64,000 nt of DNA from Fimbriimonadaceae bacterium (lineage in GTDB: Bacteria > Armatimonadota > Fimbriimonadia > Fimbriimonadales > Fimbriimonadaceae). Below the pieces are notes generated by a model. That model was given only the letters and a program-made list of their open reading frames with translations, was not told where the DNA came from and made no database searches. Every line of letters begins with the position of its first letter. Position 1 is the stretch's first letter. Both the position numbers and the translations under genes were made by a program. Where the stretch lies: the NCBI GenBank assembly GCA_019638775.1, contig JAHBTD010000001.1, forward strand, positions 434,001 through 498,000. Direction: 5' to 3'. Shown one piece after another: positions 8,399-16,017 of the stretch.

Positions 8399-10915
8399 GT
8401 GGCTTGGGCGGGCCTTGCTTCCCTCACCCGTCAACGGGTACCACGAACTACTTTGATCCGTTTTGAACTTGAATCCCGATTAGTCTCCGCTGTCCAAAAG
8501 CTCGTCAGTGATGGCTTTCTGCCCGCCGACGGGCTGCCCCGTATGGAGATTTCGGATGCGCGTCAACCGGATCATGGCGACCTTGCGTGCAACTTCGGTC
8601 TGACTGCTTCGAAGGCTGCAGGCAAACCCCCACGCGAAATCGCCCAAGCTTTGCTAGACTCGCTGGACGCAGACGATCTGATCGAATCATCCGAAATCGC
8701 AGGACCCGGGTTTATCAATTTTAGATTCAAGGCTGATGCTTTAGCGGCCTACGTCCCGCAGATCGTCAGGCTCGGAAACGACTTAGCAAAAACTGAATCC
8801 AAAATCCAAAATCCAAAATCCAAAATTAACGTTGAGTTTGTCTCCGTTAACCCTAACGGTCCGATCACGGTGGGCTCCGGGCGAGGCGCGGCTTTTGGTT
8901 CAACGCTTTGCAACGTCCTGGAAGCGGCAGGGAACGACGTTCATCGGGAGTACTACATCAACGATGGCGTCAACAGCGAGCAGATGCGACTGTTTGCAGA
9001 GAGTGTGATGTCTTTCGTCACCGGTAAGCCACTGCCTGAAAAAGGTTATAAGGGCGATTATGTTTCGGCTGCCGCAAAATTTGCCGAGTGCTACCTGCAA
9101 GTCTCGCTGTTTGGAGCTAAAGTTGCACTTGAGGCTGGTGCTTTTCCCACTCATTGGAAGTTCACCCCCGGACAACTTGTTAGTGAGTTAAGAACTCAGC
9201 TCAAACTGTCCCTAAATTTGCCGGTAGCTGGTCAACGAAATCACGAGTTTGATTCGATGATTCGCATCTGTGCTCTGTACATGAATTCTGTGCAGACAGT
9301 CAGTACCACGAATTGGTTGTCTTTTGTACAGCTGGAAAAAGCCATTGCTGTGGCATTTACTTATGTAGGAACGTTTCACTTTAATGGGGATAAGCGTGTA
9401 AAAAGCGAACCGCGATCAGTGGAACAAATTGCAACGGAGGTTGACCACCTACTCTACCAAGCGCTCAACGAGACTGTCCCATTTCATCCCTTGCCTGGTG
9501 ATGCGTTGCCAACTCTTGAGTGGTATCAGTCATTCGTGCAAAGCGTCATGCTCCAGAGACAGCATGAAGATTTGGATATATTTGGCGTTAAGTTCGACAC
9601 ATGGTTTTCCGAGCAGTCGCTCCACGAATCAGGCCAAGTGGAAAAAGACGTCGCCGACCTTATCGCCAAAGGTGCAGCCGACGAAGACGAGCATCGAACG
9701 GTGATCAAGATGGGCAAAGGCGGGAAGGTCGAAGATGTTCAATGGTTGAGCCAAGCGAGTGAAGTTGATGAGGATGATGTGGCTGGGGTCGAGACAAGGG
9801 CTGATGCCACCCCAACCCTCCTCCGTCAAGGGGGAGGGAGTCAGAGTCCTGAGGGGAACACCCTATGGCTCCGGTCAACCAAGTTCGGCGACGATATGGA
9901 CCGCGTCCTGCGCCGAAAAGACGGACGCCTGACCTATATCTCTAGCGACGTTTCCTATCACAAAGACAAGTTCAACCGGGGCAACAAGGCTGGAACAGAG
10001 CGCGCAACCAAGCTGATCACCGTGCTCGGCCCGGACCACCACGGATATATTGGTCGGCTGCACGCGGTTTTGGCAGCGTTGGAGCTGGAAATCAGCGATC
10101 AGCGATCGGCGATCAGCGATCCGCTCGACGACTTCGACTCCAAAATCTGGCACTCTCCCGAAGAGAAGGCCGCCTGCCAAGCCGCCCTTGCCAAGGCCCA
10201 AAAGGAGTTGGAAGTCGTCATCTTCCAGATCGTCCGATTTGTCAAAGAGGGCAAACCTGCCCCCATGCGCAAGCGCGATGGCAACATCTATTCCTTACGT
10301 GATCTCATGTCGGAGATCGGCAAGAACGCCGCCCCCAACGCCCCCGAAGAAGAACAGATGCGGATCGGCAAAGACGTTGCTCGATTCTTCTATCTGATGC
10401 GAAGCCATGACACCCATATGGACTTCGACCTCGACCTCGCCGAGAAGCAATCCGACGAGAACCCGGTCTATTACGTTCAGTACGCACACGCGCGCATTTG
10501 CTCGGTGCTTAGAAAGGCCGAGGAGTCGGGGATAGATGTTGATGGGTTGGAGGCAAAGTTAAAGGCAGAAGGGGCAGGGGGTGGAGACAATCGTCAATCG
10601 TCAATCGTCAATCGTCAATTGAATCACCCACGCGAGCTCGCCCTTATCAAAAAAATTCTCGACCTTCCCTACGAGGTCCAGCGTTGCGCCGAGGACTACG
10701 GCGTCCACCGCCTCACCACCTTTGCCACCGAACTTGCCCGCGCCTACCACGGCTTTTACGACGCCTGCCGCGTCATCCAACCGGAAGAGCCGGAGTTGAC
10801 GCAGGCCAGACTTGCCCTTTGCCTGGCGACGCGAAGCGGTCTGCGCGCAGTTTTCAACTTGCTTGGAATTTCGGCTCCAGAGAAGATGGAGAGGGATACG
10901 GGGACGGAAGGTTAG
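8399..10915 (+). CDS. argS: Arginyl-tRNA synthetase with repeat-derived insertions
   Basis: This is a class I aminoacyl-tRNA synthetase that charges tRNA-Arg. An N-terminal Arg-tRNA domain (EISDARQPDHGDLACNF) is followed by the Rossmann catalytic core (NPNGPITVGSGRGA, EYYIND, GVKFDTWFSEQSL, LGPDHHGYIGRL, MRKRDGN in the KMSKS position) and a C-terminal DALR anticodon-binding domain (NPVYYVQYAHARI). At 838 residues it is far longer than the usual 550-600. The excess is a stretch of about 165 residues between GDYV (216-221) and EDLDIFGV (about 388), where relatives have about 50, plus four short insertions encoded by repeats. The HIGH motif reads TVGS. The GTG at 8399 is the longest start; TTG at 8453 (LIRFELESRL) fits family N-termini better. 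Confidence 0.9.
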   Translation: MAWAGLASLTRQRVPRTTLIRFELESRLVSAVQKLVSDGFLPADGLPRMEISDARQPDHGDLACNFGLTASKAAGKPPREIAQALLDSLDADDLIESSEIAGPGFINFRFKADALAAYVPQIVRLGNDLAKTESKIQNPKSKINVEFVSVNPNGPITVGSGRGAAFGSTLCNVLEAAGNDVHREYYINDGVNSEQMRLFAESVMSFVTGKPLPEKGYKGDYVSAAAKFAECYLQVSLFGAKVALEAGAFPTHWKFTPGQLVSELRTQLKLSLNLPVAGQRNHEFDSMIRICALYMNSVQTVSTTNWLSFVQLEKAIAVAFTYVGTFHFNGDKRVKSEPRSVEQIATEVDHLLYQALNETVPFHPLPGDALPTLEWYQSFVQSVMLQRQHEDLDIFGVKFDTWFSEQSLHESGQVEKDVADLIAKGAADEDEHRTVIKMGKGGKVEDVQWLSQASEVDEDDVAGVETRADATPTLLRQGGGSQSPEGNTLWLRSTKFGDDMDRVLRRKDGRLTYISSDVSYHKDKFNRGNKAGTERATKLITVLGPDHHGYIGRLHAVLAALELEISDQRSAISDPLDDFDSKIWHSPEEKAACQAALAKAQKELEVVIFQIVRFVKEGKPAPMRKRDGNIYSLRDLMSEIGKNAAPNAPEEEQMRIGKDVARFFYLMRSHDTHMDFDLDLAEKQSDENPVYYVQYAHARICSVLRKAEESGIDVDGLEAKLKAEGAGGGDNRQSSIVNRQLNHPRELALIKKILDLPYEVQRCAEDYGVHRLTTFATELARAYHGFYDACRVIQPEEPELTQARLALCLATRSGLRAVFNLLGISAPEKMERDTGTEG
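8796..8826 (+). repeat. Heptamer repeat (AATCCAA)4 inside argS
   Basis: Four tandem copies of AATCCAA plus a partial copy lie inside argS, just before the conserved VEFVSVNPN strand. They encode a short Asn/Pro/Lys/Ser-rich loop (SKIQNPKSKI). A similar heptamer array in the opposite orientation lies between genes at 31681-31708. Confidence 0.85.
9816..9838 (+). repeat. GC-rich palindromic mini-element inside argS
   Basis: A hairpin CCCTCCTCC-GTCAA-GGGGGAGGG (nine pairs, one a G-T wobble) lies in the middle of argS. Together with flanking bases (about 9800-9862) it encodes a Gln/Gly/Ser-rich insertion (LLRQGGGSQSPEG) between ArgS motifs. Its arms match those of the elements at 11989-12028, 58760-58809, 59027-59093 and 59138-59187. 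Confidence 0.7.
10091..10121 (+). repeat. Heptamer repeat (ATCAGCG)4 inside argS
   Basis: ATCAGCG occurs four times in tandem (the third copy as ATCGGCG) followed by ATCC. It encodes a short insertion ISDQRSAISD after the conserved LHAVLAALELE helix of ArgS and keeps the reading frame. Confidence 0.8.
10588..10619 (+). repeat. Heptamer repeat (CAATCGT)4 inside argS
   Basis: Four perfect copies of CAATCGT are followed by CAAT, encoding NRQSSIVNRQL in the linker before the anticodon-binding helices. The unit has the same CAATCNN form as the array in the GH20 gene at 11938-11972. Confidence 0.85.
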
Positions 10916-11035
10916 TCAACAGGTAGTTGGCAAGTGGTTGGCATGTTGCAATCAAGTGCAATGAACAGCCTGCTCACTCCTTGCCCACAACTTGATAACC
11001 ACCTTCCGACGTATCACCAAAGGTAACCTCGACCG

Positions 11036-12682
11036 ATGCAACTCCGCATGTGGAGCTACGATCTCGCCCGCGAGCAGGCCCCCACGCTTGACCACTTGCG
11101 CGACTTTATGCGCCTTACTGAGGACGCAGGCTACAACGCGTTCGGGCTGTACATGGAGCACCGTTTTGCTTACCCCTCAACCCCTTGGGCGCATGCCAAA
11201 GGTTGTGTCACACCAGAGATGGTCAAGACGCTCCAAGAGGAGTTTCCGAACACACCAATCATCCCGTTTATCAACCTGCTCGGGCACTTTGAAGGCATGA
11301 TCTACACCGAGCACGGGAAGCGATACCGGGAAGCCCTTCTCCAAGGAATGCAGGCATGCCCATGTAGCACCGACTTCATTCAGCTTTGCGAAACGCTCGT
11401 TGACGAAACCATCCAGATTTTTGACTCGGAGATCATCCACATTGGCGGAGACGAGACTTGGCAGCTTGGGCAGTGCGAGATTTGCAAAGCCAAAGTCGAG
11501 CGGGACAATGCTCTTGGCAAAGATGGGAAGGCGATGCTGTATGGCAGCCATTTTGGACCGCTTGCCCATCGAGTACTTCAGAAAGGTCGGCGGCCTGCTG
11601 TTTGGCACGATATGGTTCTGGAACATCCAGCCGCCCTAGAGTTTCTGCCAAAGGAGACGCTGATCTTCGACTGGCAGTACTTCAACAACTGTACAGAGAC
11701 GTCGCGCCAGTTCAAAGAGAGGGGCTTTGATGTGGTCTGCTGCCCGTCGATTCACACCTACAACTCGGTCTGGTGCCACTTGCCTCAAAGCGAGCAGAAC
11801 GTTGCCGATGCGGTTGCTTCGGCAGATGAAGTCGGGGCATACGGGGTTTGTGTGACGACGTGGGAGTGCGGGTTGATGGGGAGTTACGGGACGATTCTGC
11901 CTGCGATTAAGGCGGCGGGGGAGATGTTGGGGAATGACAATCATCAATCTACAATCGCCAATCTGCAATCAGATTCTCCCTCCCCTAACCCCTCCCTCAT
12001 CAAGTCTCCGACATTGACGAGGGAGGGGAACCCGGAAAACTATTTCACACTCACCGACGCGCCGCAAATGCTCGCTGCTTACGCTGAAGTCGGCGAAAGT
12101 GATGCTGAGTGGGCACGACTAATGAGTGTGGAGTTGCCGAAAGTAGGTGGAGTTTTCGGCTTTAGCAAGACACGCTCCTCACTCAAGGTCAGGCTCCTGC
12201 TCAACGCAAACCCATTCCTGTGCTGGATGCACCATCACGAGGAGCTTTGTGGCCTGAAAGGAGATGAGGCGCTGGCCATCCTGGATCGTGCAGCACACTT
12301 TGCCCCGAACCCTTCCATGCGCGGGATCACCGAGTTTGTGAAGCTCACGATCGACTTCGTACGCTTCGCCGAACAAGCCCGCCAAGCCTACGCACAAGGC
12401 ATCCCCGGAGTTGCGGTGGCGAGTCTCGCGCCATGCCGCCAAGTCTTCGAACACTTGGAGAAAGTTGCAATGGCTGCGAATATCAACTGGGGTGGCTCAC
12501 TGGCAGATATTGAGCGCTGTAGGATTGCCCACGAACATGTCGAGCGAGTGATCAAGCGCATCCGCGATTATGGCGACGGTTCGCTCGGTTACCTGCCAGC
12601 CTTTGAGATTCTTACCCATCCAAAATTCGTGCCGCACGATCAAGCCTCTTGGTGGCTTATCAATCGTTGGGCGAATGAGTAG
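11036..12682 (+). CDS. GH20-type beta-N-acetylhexosaminidase-like protein
   Basis: This 548-residue glycoside hydrolase has a TIM-barrel start (GYNAFGLYMEHRFAY) and the GH20 catalytic signature HIGGDE at residues 135-140, where Asp139 and Glu140 would orient the acetamido group and act as acid/base. A later CVTTWECG segment matches the Trp-containing substrate pocket seen in the family. No signal peptide is visible, so it probably works in the cytoplasm on small aminosugar oligosaccharides. An AAAGG lies 12 bases before the ATG. Around residues 300-335 the coding sequence is interrupted, in frame, by five CAATCNN heptamers and a 10-bp-arm palindrome. It follows argS by 120 bases on the same strand. 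Confidence 0.85.
   Translation: MQLRMWSYDLAREQAPTLDHLRDFMRLTEDAGYNAFGLYMEHRFAYPSTPWAHAKGCVTPEMVKTLQEEFPNTPIIPFINLLGHFEGMIYTEHGKRYREALLQGMQACPCSTDFIQLCETLVDETIQIFDSEIIHIGGDETWQLGQCEICKAKVERDNALGKDGKAMLYGSHFGPLAHRVLQKGRRPAVWHDMVLEHPAALEFLPKETLIFDWQYFNNCTETSRQFKERGFDVVCCPSIHTYNSVWCHLPQSEQNVADAVASADEVGAYGVCVTTWECGLMGSYGTILPAIKAAGEMLGNDNHQSTIANLQSDSPSPNPSLIKSPTLTREGNPENYFTLTDAPQMLAAYAEVGESDAEWARLMSVELPKVGGVFGFSKTRSSLKVRLLLNANPFLCWMHHHEELCGLKGDEALAILDRAAHFAPNPSMRGITEFVKLTIDFVRFAEQARQAYAQGIPGVAVASLAPCRQVFEHLEKVAMAANINWGGSLADIERCRIAHEHVERVIKRIRDYGDGSLGYLPAFEILTHPKFVPHDQASWWLINRWANE
11938..11972 (+). repeat. Heptamer repeat (CAATCNN)5 inside the GH20 gene
   Basis: Exactly five tandem heptamers (CAATCAT, CAATCTA, CAATCGC, CAATCTG, CAATCAG) lie within the GH20 coding sequence. 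The first five bases are constant and the last two vary. The array abuts the palindromic element at 11989-12028. Confidence 0.85.
11989..12028 (+). repeat. GC-rich palindromic mini-element inside the GH20 gene
   Basis: Perfect 10-base arms CCCCTCCCTC and GAGGGAGGGG are separated by 20 bases. Translated in frame, it gives a Pro/Ser-rich loop (SPSPNPSLIKSPTLTREG) that has no counterpart in ordinary GH20 barrels. Confidence 0.8.
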
Positions 12683-12688
12683 GGGAAA

Positions 12689-12733
12689 GTAGATTGTAGA
12701 TTGTAGATTGTAGATTGTAGATTGGTGATTGGT
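12689..12733 (+). repeat. Intergenic heptamer array (TAGATTG)n
   Basis: Five tandem TAGATTG units followed by GTGATTG variants start immediately after the GH20 stop. An inverted match (CAATCTACAATCACC, 12783-12797) lies 50 bases on, at the end of the convergent gene, so the two could form a long hairpin between the convergent genes. Confidence 0.85.
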
Positions 12734-12792
12734 GACCCGACATTCGATGCTGTCCAATCAACTATCGCTCGGCCCGAGCTCTCAATCTACAA

Positions 12793-13539
12793 TCACCGGA
12801 TGAGTTCTTTGTAGTAGGTGAGTGTGCCACGCGATTGTGAGCCGGGAATGACGACGTTATTCAGCGTGATCATGTAAAGATGCACGGCCCCGGTTCCAAC
12901 TTCAACCAGGCACTTTCCGCTGCCTTCGACGGTAACCGATCCATTTTGCTCAGACGTTGTGACCTTGACCACCCCACATCGGACACCGTTGGTCTCGGTA
13001 AAACCGGTCAACTCGTAATCAACCGACACCTTGGGCACTTTTGGATACTGAGCGCTTTGCCAATCGGTCCGCCAGCCCACGCCTTCAAAGATTGGACTAC
13101 CCGGCGATGTCACATAAAAATAGCGCTGTAGAGCGTAATCAGCAGCGTCTATTTTCGGCACCTGGTGACCAAGGTGGACTCCCAGACGGGAAAGAAGGAC
13201 CGTGCGCACAGTTCGATCTGGCTCAGTACTTCGGGTGGGTTTGCCCTTCTCAACCGTCGTTTCTTTGACGATTTGAGTTAACTTGGCACTGACGCCGTAG
13301 TTGCCGTTTTTCTCAATGTTATTGATCGTTTCTGAGAGGGTCGCCGTCGTCAGCACGCTTGATTTGCCCACAGTAACGCGCATTCGCAGTGCGTAGGCTG
13401 TTGTTTGATCCTGCCTCGGTGTGAAGTTGATGTCTACTGGCGCTGGATCGGGGTCCTGAATGAGAAAGCTGCCCATTGCAGCAAGGCAAAGCGTTGCCAA
13501 GAGATGCATGTCGTATAGACGAACAATAATCTTGTCCAT
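12793..13539 (-). CDS. Secreted protein of unknown function, paralogue A
   Basis: This 248-residue protein has an N-terminal hydrophobic segment (MHLLATLCLAAMGSFLI) that looks like a signal peptide. A second ATG at 13509 may be the real start, because no ribosome-binding site decides between them. The mature part is beta-rich and resembles the proteins at 13620-14321 and 16018-16722 in order of segments: a Lys/Thr-rich N-terminal strand set, a central GSPIFEGVGW region, and a C-terminal sheet ending in CLVEVGTGAVH. Similarity to the other two is weak but co-linear. I recognise no characterised family. It is transcribed separately from 13620-14321, as a terminator lies between them. Confidence 0.75.
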   Translation of the reverse strand: MDKIIVRLYDMHLLATLCLAAMGSFLIQDPDPAPVDINFTPRQDQTTAYALRMRVTVGKSSVLTTATLSETINNIEKNGNYGVSAKLTQIVKETTVEKGKPTRSTEPDRTVRTVLLSRLGVHLGHQVPKIDAADYALQRYFYVTSPGSPIFEGVGWRTDWQSAQYPKVPKVSVDYELTGFTETNGVRCGVVKVTTSEQNGSVTVEGSGKCLVEVGTGAVHLYMITLNNVVIPGSQSRGTLTYYKELIR

Positions 13540-13564
13540 TGCATGCAGGCCCGGGAAAGAGACA

Positions 13565-13602
13565 GAAAAACGTGCCTCTCAGTTACTGACAGGCACGTTT
13601 CA
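13565..13602 (-). terminator. Intrinsic terminator
   Basis: On the minus strand AACGTGCCT...AGGCACGTT forms a nine-pair stem with a 13-base loop followed by TTTTTCTGTC. It lies 18 bases after the stop of the secreted-protein gene at 13620-14321. Confidence 0.85.
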
Positions 13603-13619
13603 ATTCCTAAGAGTCGAAT

Positions 13620-14321
13620 TTACTTCACTCTTTCCATTTTCATCTTCATGTCCATCGGAGGAAGTTCCGGGCTCATGACGATCTGCTTGATGTCCATTTC
13701 GCCCTTCACGACAAACCCGTTTGACAGATCAACCCAATACTGACCGGAGGCGCTCATCGGAGCATCCCCTGAGGTTTCTTTGGCCGTGAACTTGACAACG
13801 GCGGCCTTGACTCCAAGGACTTCTTCGACACGCAAAACTTCGTAGCTGAGCTTGATTCCCGCTGCGCCGAGGCTCGACATTCCTTTTGTCTCGACAGTCC
13901 ACTTGCTCCCGACCTTAACATCTTCTTTCGGGAAGATCGGTGTCGAAACTGTGCCCATCGTGTAATCGGCTGCAGTGGGCTTTTCGCCTTTGAGATCAAT
14001 GATTTCGCCAGAAGCGTTATGCTTTGCGGTGGTCGGGGGCTCCTCTGGCTGCTCTTGGACTGAGCCGCCAACGTCAACCTTGACGTCCGACATGCTCAGC
14101 TCAACGCTAAAGTCGCCGTTCGCATCTACCTTTGTGACCTTCGCGGTTTCGAGTGCGCTGAAAGCGGCGGTTGTTCCCATGATCTCAACGTCTGCGTGAA
14201 CTTTGAGCTTCCATGTGGAGCCTGCTTTTGGCTTTGGCTTGATCGAAAGGGCGTCCTGGCCGAACACCAGCCCTACTGTCAGGGCGATGGCAACCATCAC
14301 CCCTGCAATTCTTTTTGTCAT
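13620..14321 (-). CDS. Secreted protein of unknown function, paralogue B
   Basis: I place the start at the ATG at 14321 (MTKRIAGVMVAIALTVGLVFG), because GGAG sits eight bases upstream. An ATG at 14339 would add six residues before the signal peptide. The signal peptide is followed by a roughly 210-residue beta-rich domain. Matching blocks with the protein at 16018-16722 are clear: SGEIIDLKG versus WGEILDIVG, LKVGEKWSIE versus VKVGSKWTVE, and KAAVVKFTAKETSG versus KTAVVKFTYAESSG. The two are therefore paralogues. The function is unknown and an extracytoplasmic location is likely. It has its own terminator at 13565-13602. Confidence 0.82.
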   Translation of the reverse strand: MTKRIAGVMVAIALTVGLVFGQDALSIKPKPKAGSTWKLKVHADVEIMGTTAAFSALETAKVTKVDANGDFSVELSMSDVKVDVGGSVQEQPEEPPTTAKHNASGEIIDLKGEKPTAADYTMGTVSTPIFPKEDVKVGSKWTVETKGMSSLGAAGIKLSYEVLRVEEVLGVKAAVVKFTAKETSGDAPMSASGQYWVDLSNGFVVKGEMDIKQIVMSPELPPMDMKMKMERVK

Positions 14322-14459
14322 CAATAATTCTCCAAGCATTCCGCACGCACGATGGGCGCGGCTGTTTGCTTAGGATAATCCCTTCCGTCCAAATGTAGGA
14401 CAAATAGGCTCTTCTGGCCCACGGAATAGGTGCAAAAGCCCCGTTGAAATGAACTTTCG

Positions 14460-15587
14460 TCAATCCACCCAATCGGCAACAAAGATATTGGTTTCGCCAG
14501 GGACCTTGCCGTTCCGGTTTGATGCCCAGACGATCTTCTTCCCATCACGAGAGAACATCGGAAAACCGTCGAAATCGCTTGTGTAAGTAACGCGCTCCAA
14601 GCCTGTTCCATCTACATTGACGATCCACATTTCAAATTCTCTGCCCTTCTTGTCTCCGAAGTTCGAGCTAAAGATGATACGTTTGCCGTCAGGGTGCAGG
14701 AACGGTGCAAACGATGCCACTGCGAGACTCGTAACCTGGCGCTTGTTCTTGCCGTCGGCATCCATAATCATGATCTCAAGCTTGCTTGGCCTGACGAGGT
14801 GCTGCTTCAGGAGGTCGGCGTATTCTTTGCGTTGGGATTCATTTTCGATAAAGGCTCTCCGATAGACGATCTTCTTGCCGTCCCAACTCACAAACGGGCC
14901 ACCGTCATAGCCGTATTCGTTCGTCAGTCTGCGGATACCAGTCCCATCGAGGTTTGCGCGATAGATTTCCAGGTCTCCTTCCCAATCGCCTGTGAAAGTC
15001 ATGTACTTGCCGTTTGGATCGATCGTTGTTTCTGCGATGTACGACCCCTTATCAATTAGTTTTTGTATGCCGGACCCATCGGGACGGGCTCGGTAAAGGG
15101 AGAATGCCGGATTCACCATCCACAGATAGCCCTTGCTCATGTCAAGCGGCGGCTGTGCTCCGGGCATTTTTTCGTGAGTCGAGCTGAAATAGATCCATCT
15201 TCCGTCTGCCGTGAAGTAGCTACATGTGCTGCGTCCTTTGCCTGTACTCACGAGTTGCTTGTTTGAACCATCGAGGTTCATCGTCACAATCTGCTCGTCG
15301 GGCCATTGTGGCTGTCGGGTCTGGTAGGTGATTTTGGAACCGTCGTAGCTCCAATAGGCTTCGGCATTCTGCCCACCGAAGGTGAGCTGTCGAATGTTCT
15401 TCAAGTGCTTCTCTTGGCGATGCGAGTCGATAGGGACCGAGTCTTGAGCAAAGGCTTGATGAGCGTCCATCACGACCGAACTAGTGAGTTCAGGCAGAAA
15501 CGAATGACAGGGGCAGCTCGGAGTGTAAGCGCTAATGCCGGAAAGAGGCGCGGCAAAGCCACATGCCGCCATGATTGCCGAAAGCAT
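14460..15587 (-). CDS. TolB-like beta-propeller protein
   Basis: This 375-residue protein has repeated WD40-like/PD40 blades of the TolB type. Each blade contains a motif such as IRQLTFGGQNAEAYWSYDG, IYRANLDGTGIRRLT, HPDGKRIIFSSN or FSRDGKKIVWASN. About six blades fit in the length. The N-terminus (MLSAIMAACGFAAPLSG) may be a signal sequence, and Cys9 lies in a weak lipobox-like context, so periplasmic export is plausible. Proteins of this type are often periplasmic scaffolds or peptidase-associated propellers. No catalytic domain is attached here. It ends 121 bases before the 14339 ATG of the next minus-strand gene. Confidence 0.85.
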   Translation of the reverse strand: MLSAIMAACGFAAPLSGISAYTPSCPCHSFLPELTSSVVMDAHQAFAQDSVPIDSHRQEKHLKNIRQLTFGGQNAEAYWSYDGSKITYQTRQPQWPDEQIVTMNLDGSNKQLVSTGKGRSTCSYFTADGRWIYFSSTHEKMPGAQPPLDMSKGYLWMVNPAFSLYRARPDGSGIQKLIDKGSYIAETTIDPNGKYMTFTGDWEGDLEIYRANLDGTGIRRLTNEYGYDGGPFVSWDGKKIVYRRAFIENESQRKEYADLLKQHLVRPSKLEIMIMDADGKNKRQVTSLAVASFAPFLHPDGKRIIFSSNFGDKKGREFEMWIVNVDGTGLERVTYTSDFDGFPMFSRDGKKIVWASNRNGKVPGETNIFVADWVD

Positions 15588-16017
15588 ATCGAAATGATGC
15601 CAGCGCGACCGAAATGGAGGCTTGCTCTATGTGACGATCCTGATAGAGTTTTGATGAAATCGAGAGAAAAAAGCGCCGTCTCCCTTTGGGGACGGCGCGC
15701 AAGCAATTGTTTGGGCTGCTGCATCCCTCTGGTGGGGATGATCCATCCTTATTGTACGGCAAACTATCGTAAACATTTACCCTTCAAATCAAAACTTGCT
15801 AACAATTGCCCGTAACAAGTTCAAAATGCATAAAATGAAATTGAATATTACTATTGTGTTTGGCATTATTTATCCGTTGCCGCCAATATTCAAAACGACT
15901 CGCTAATGATGTGAGGCTGATGTAATTCAAAGAGCGTTGATCCGTCCTATCCTCACGAAGGTGGCGTTTTAGACTGCAATCCATTCAAAATAGACAGTTC
16001 GGAGACACAACCAACCC
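15588..16017. other. Intergenic region with an orphan terminator
   Basis: This 430-base gap lies between divergent genes and holds a strong minus-strand terminator (15665-15698) that has no clear gene feeding into it. Upstream of that hairpin on the minus strand are a CATCCC/GGGATG hairpin (about 15722-15740) and a TACAAT box (about 15751-15756). A minus-strand frame of 61 codons (15799-15984) has no ribosome-binding site and unconvincing composition. A short untranslated RNA is possible. Confidence 0.45.
15665..15698 (-). terminator. Strong intrinsic terminator without an obvious gene
   Basis: GCGCCGTC / GACGGCGC form an eight-pair stem with an inner CCC/GGG extension, and on the minus strand it is followed by TTTTTT. 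It lies 77 bases upstream of the TolB-like start codon rather than after a gene. It would end a short transcript or attenuate that gene. Confidence 0.8.
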
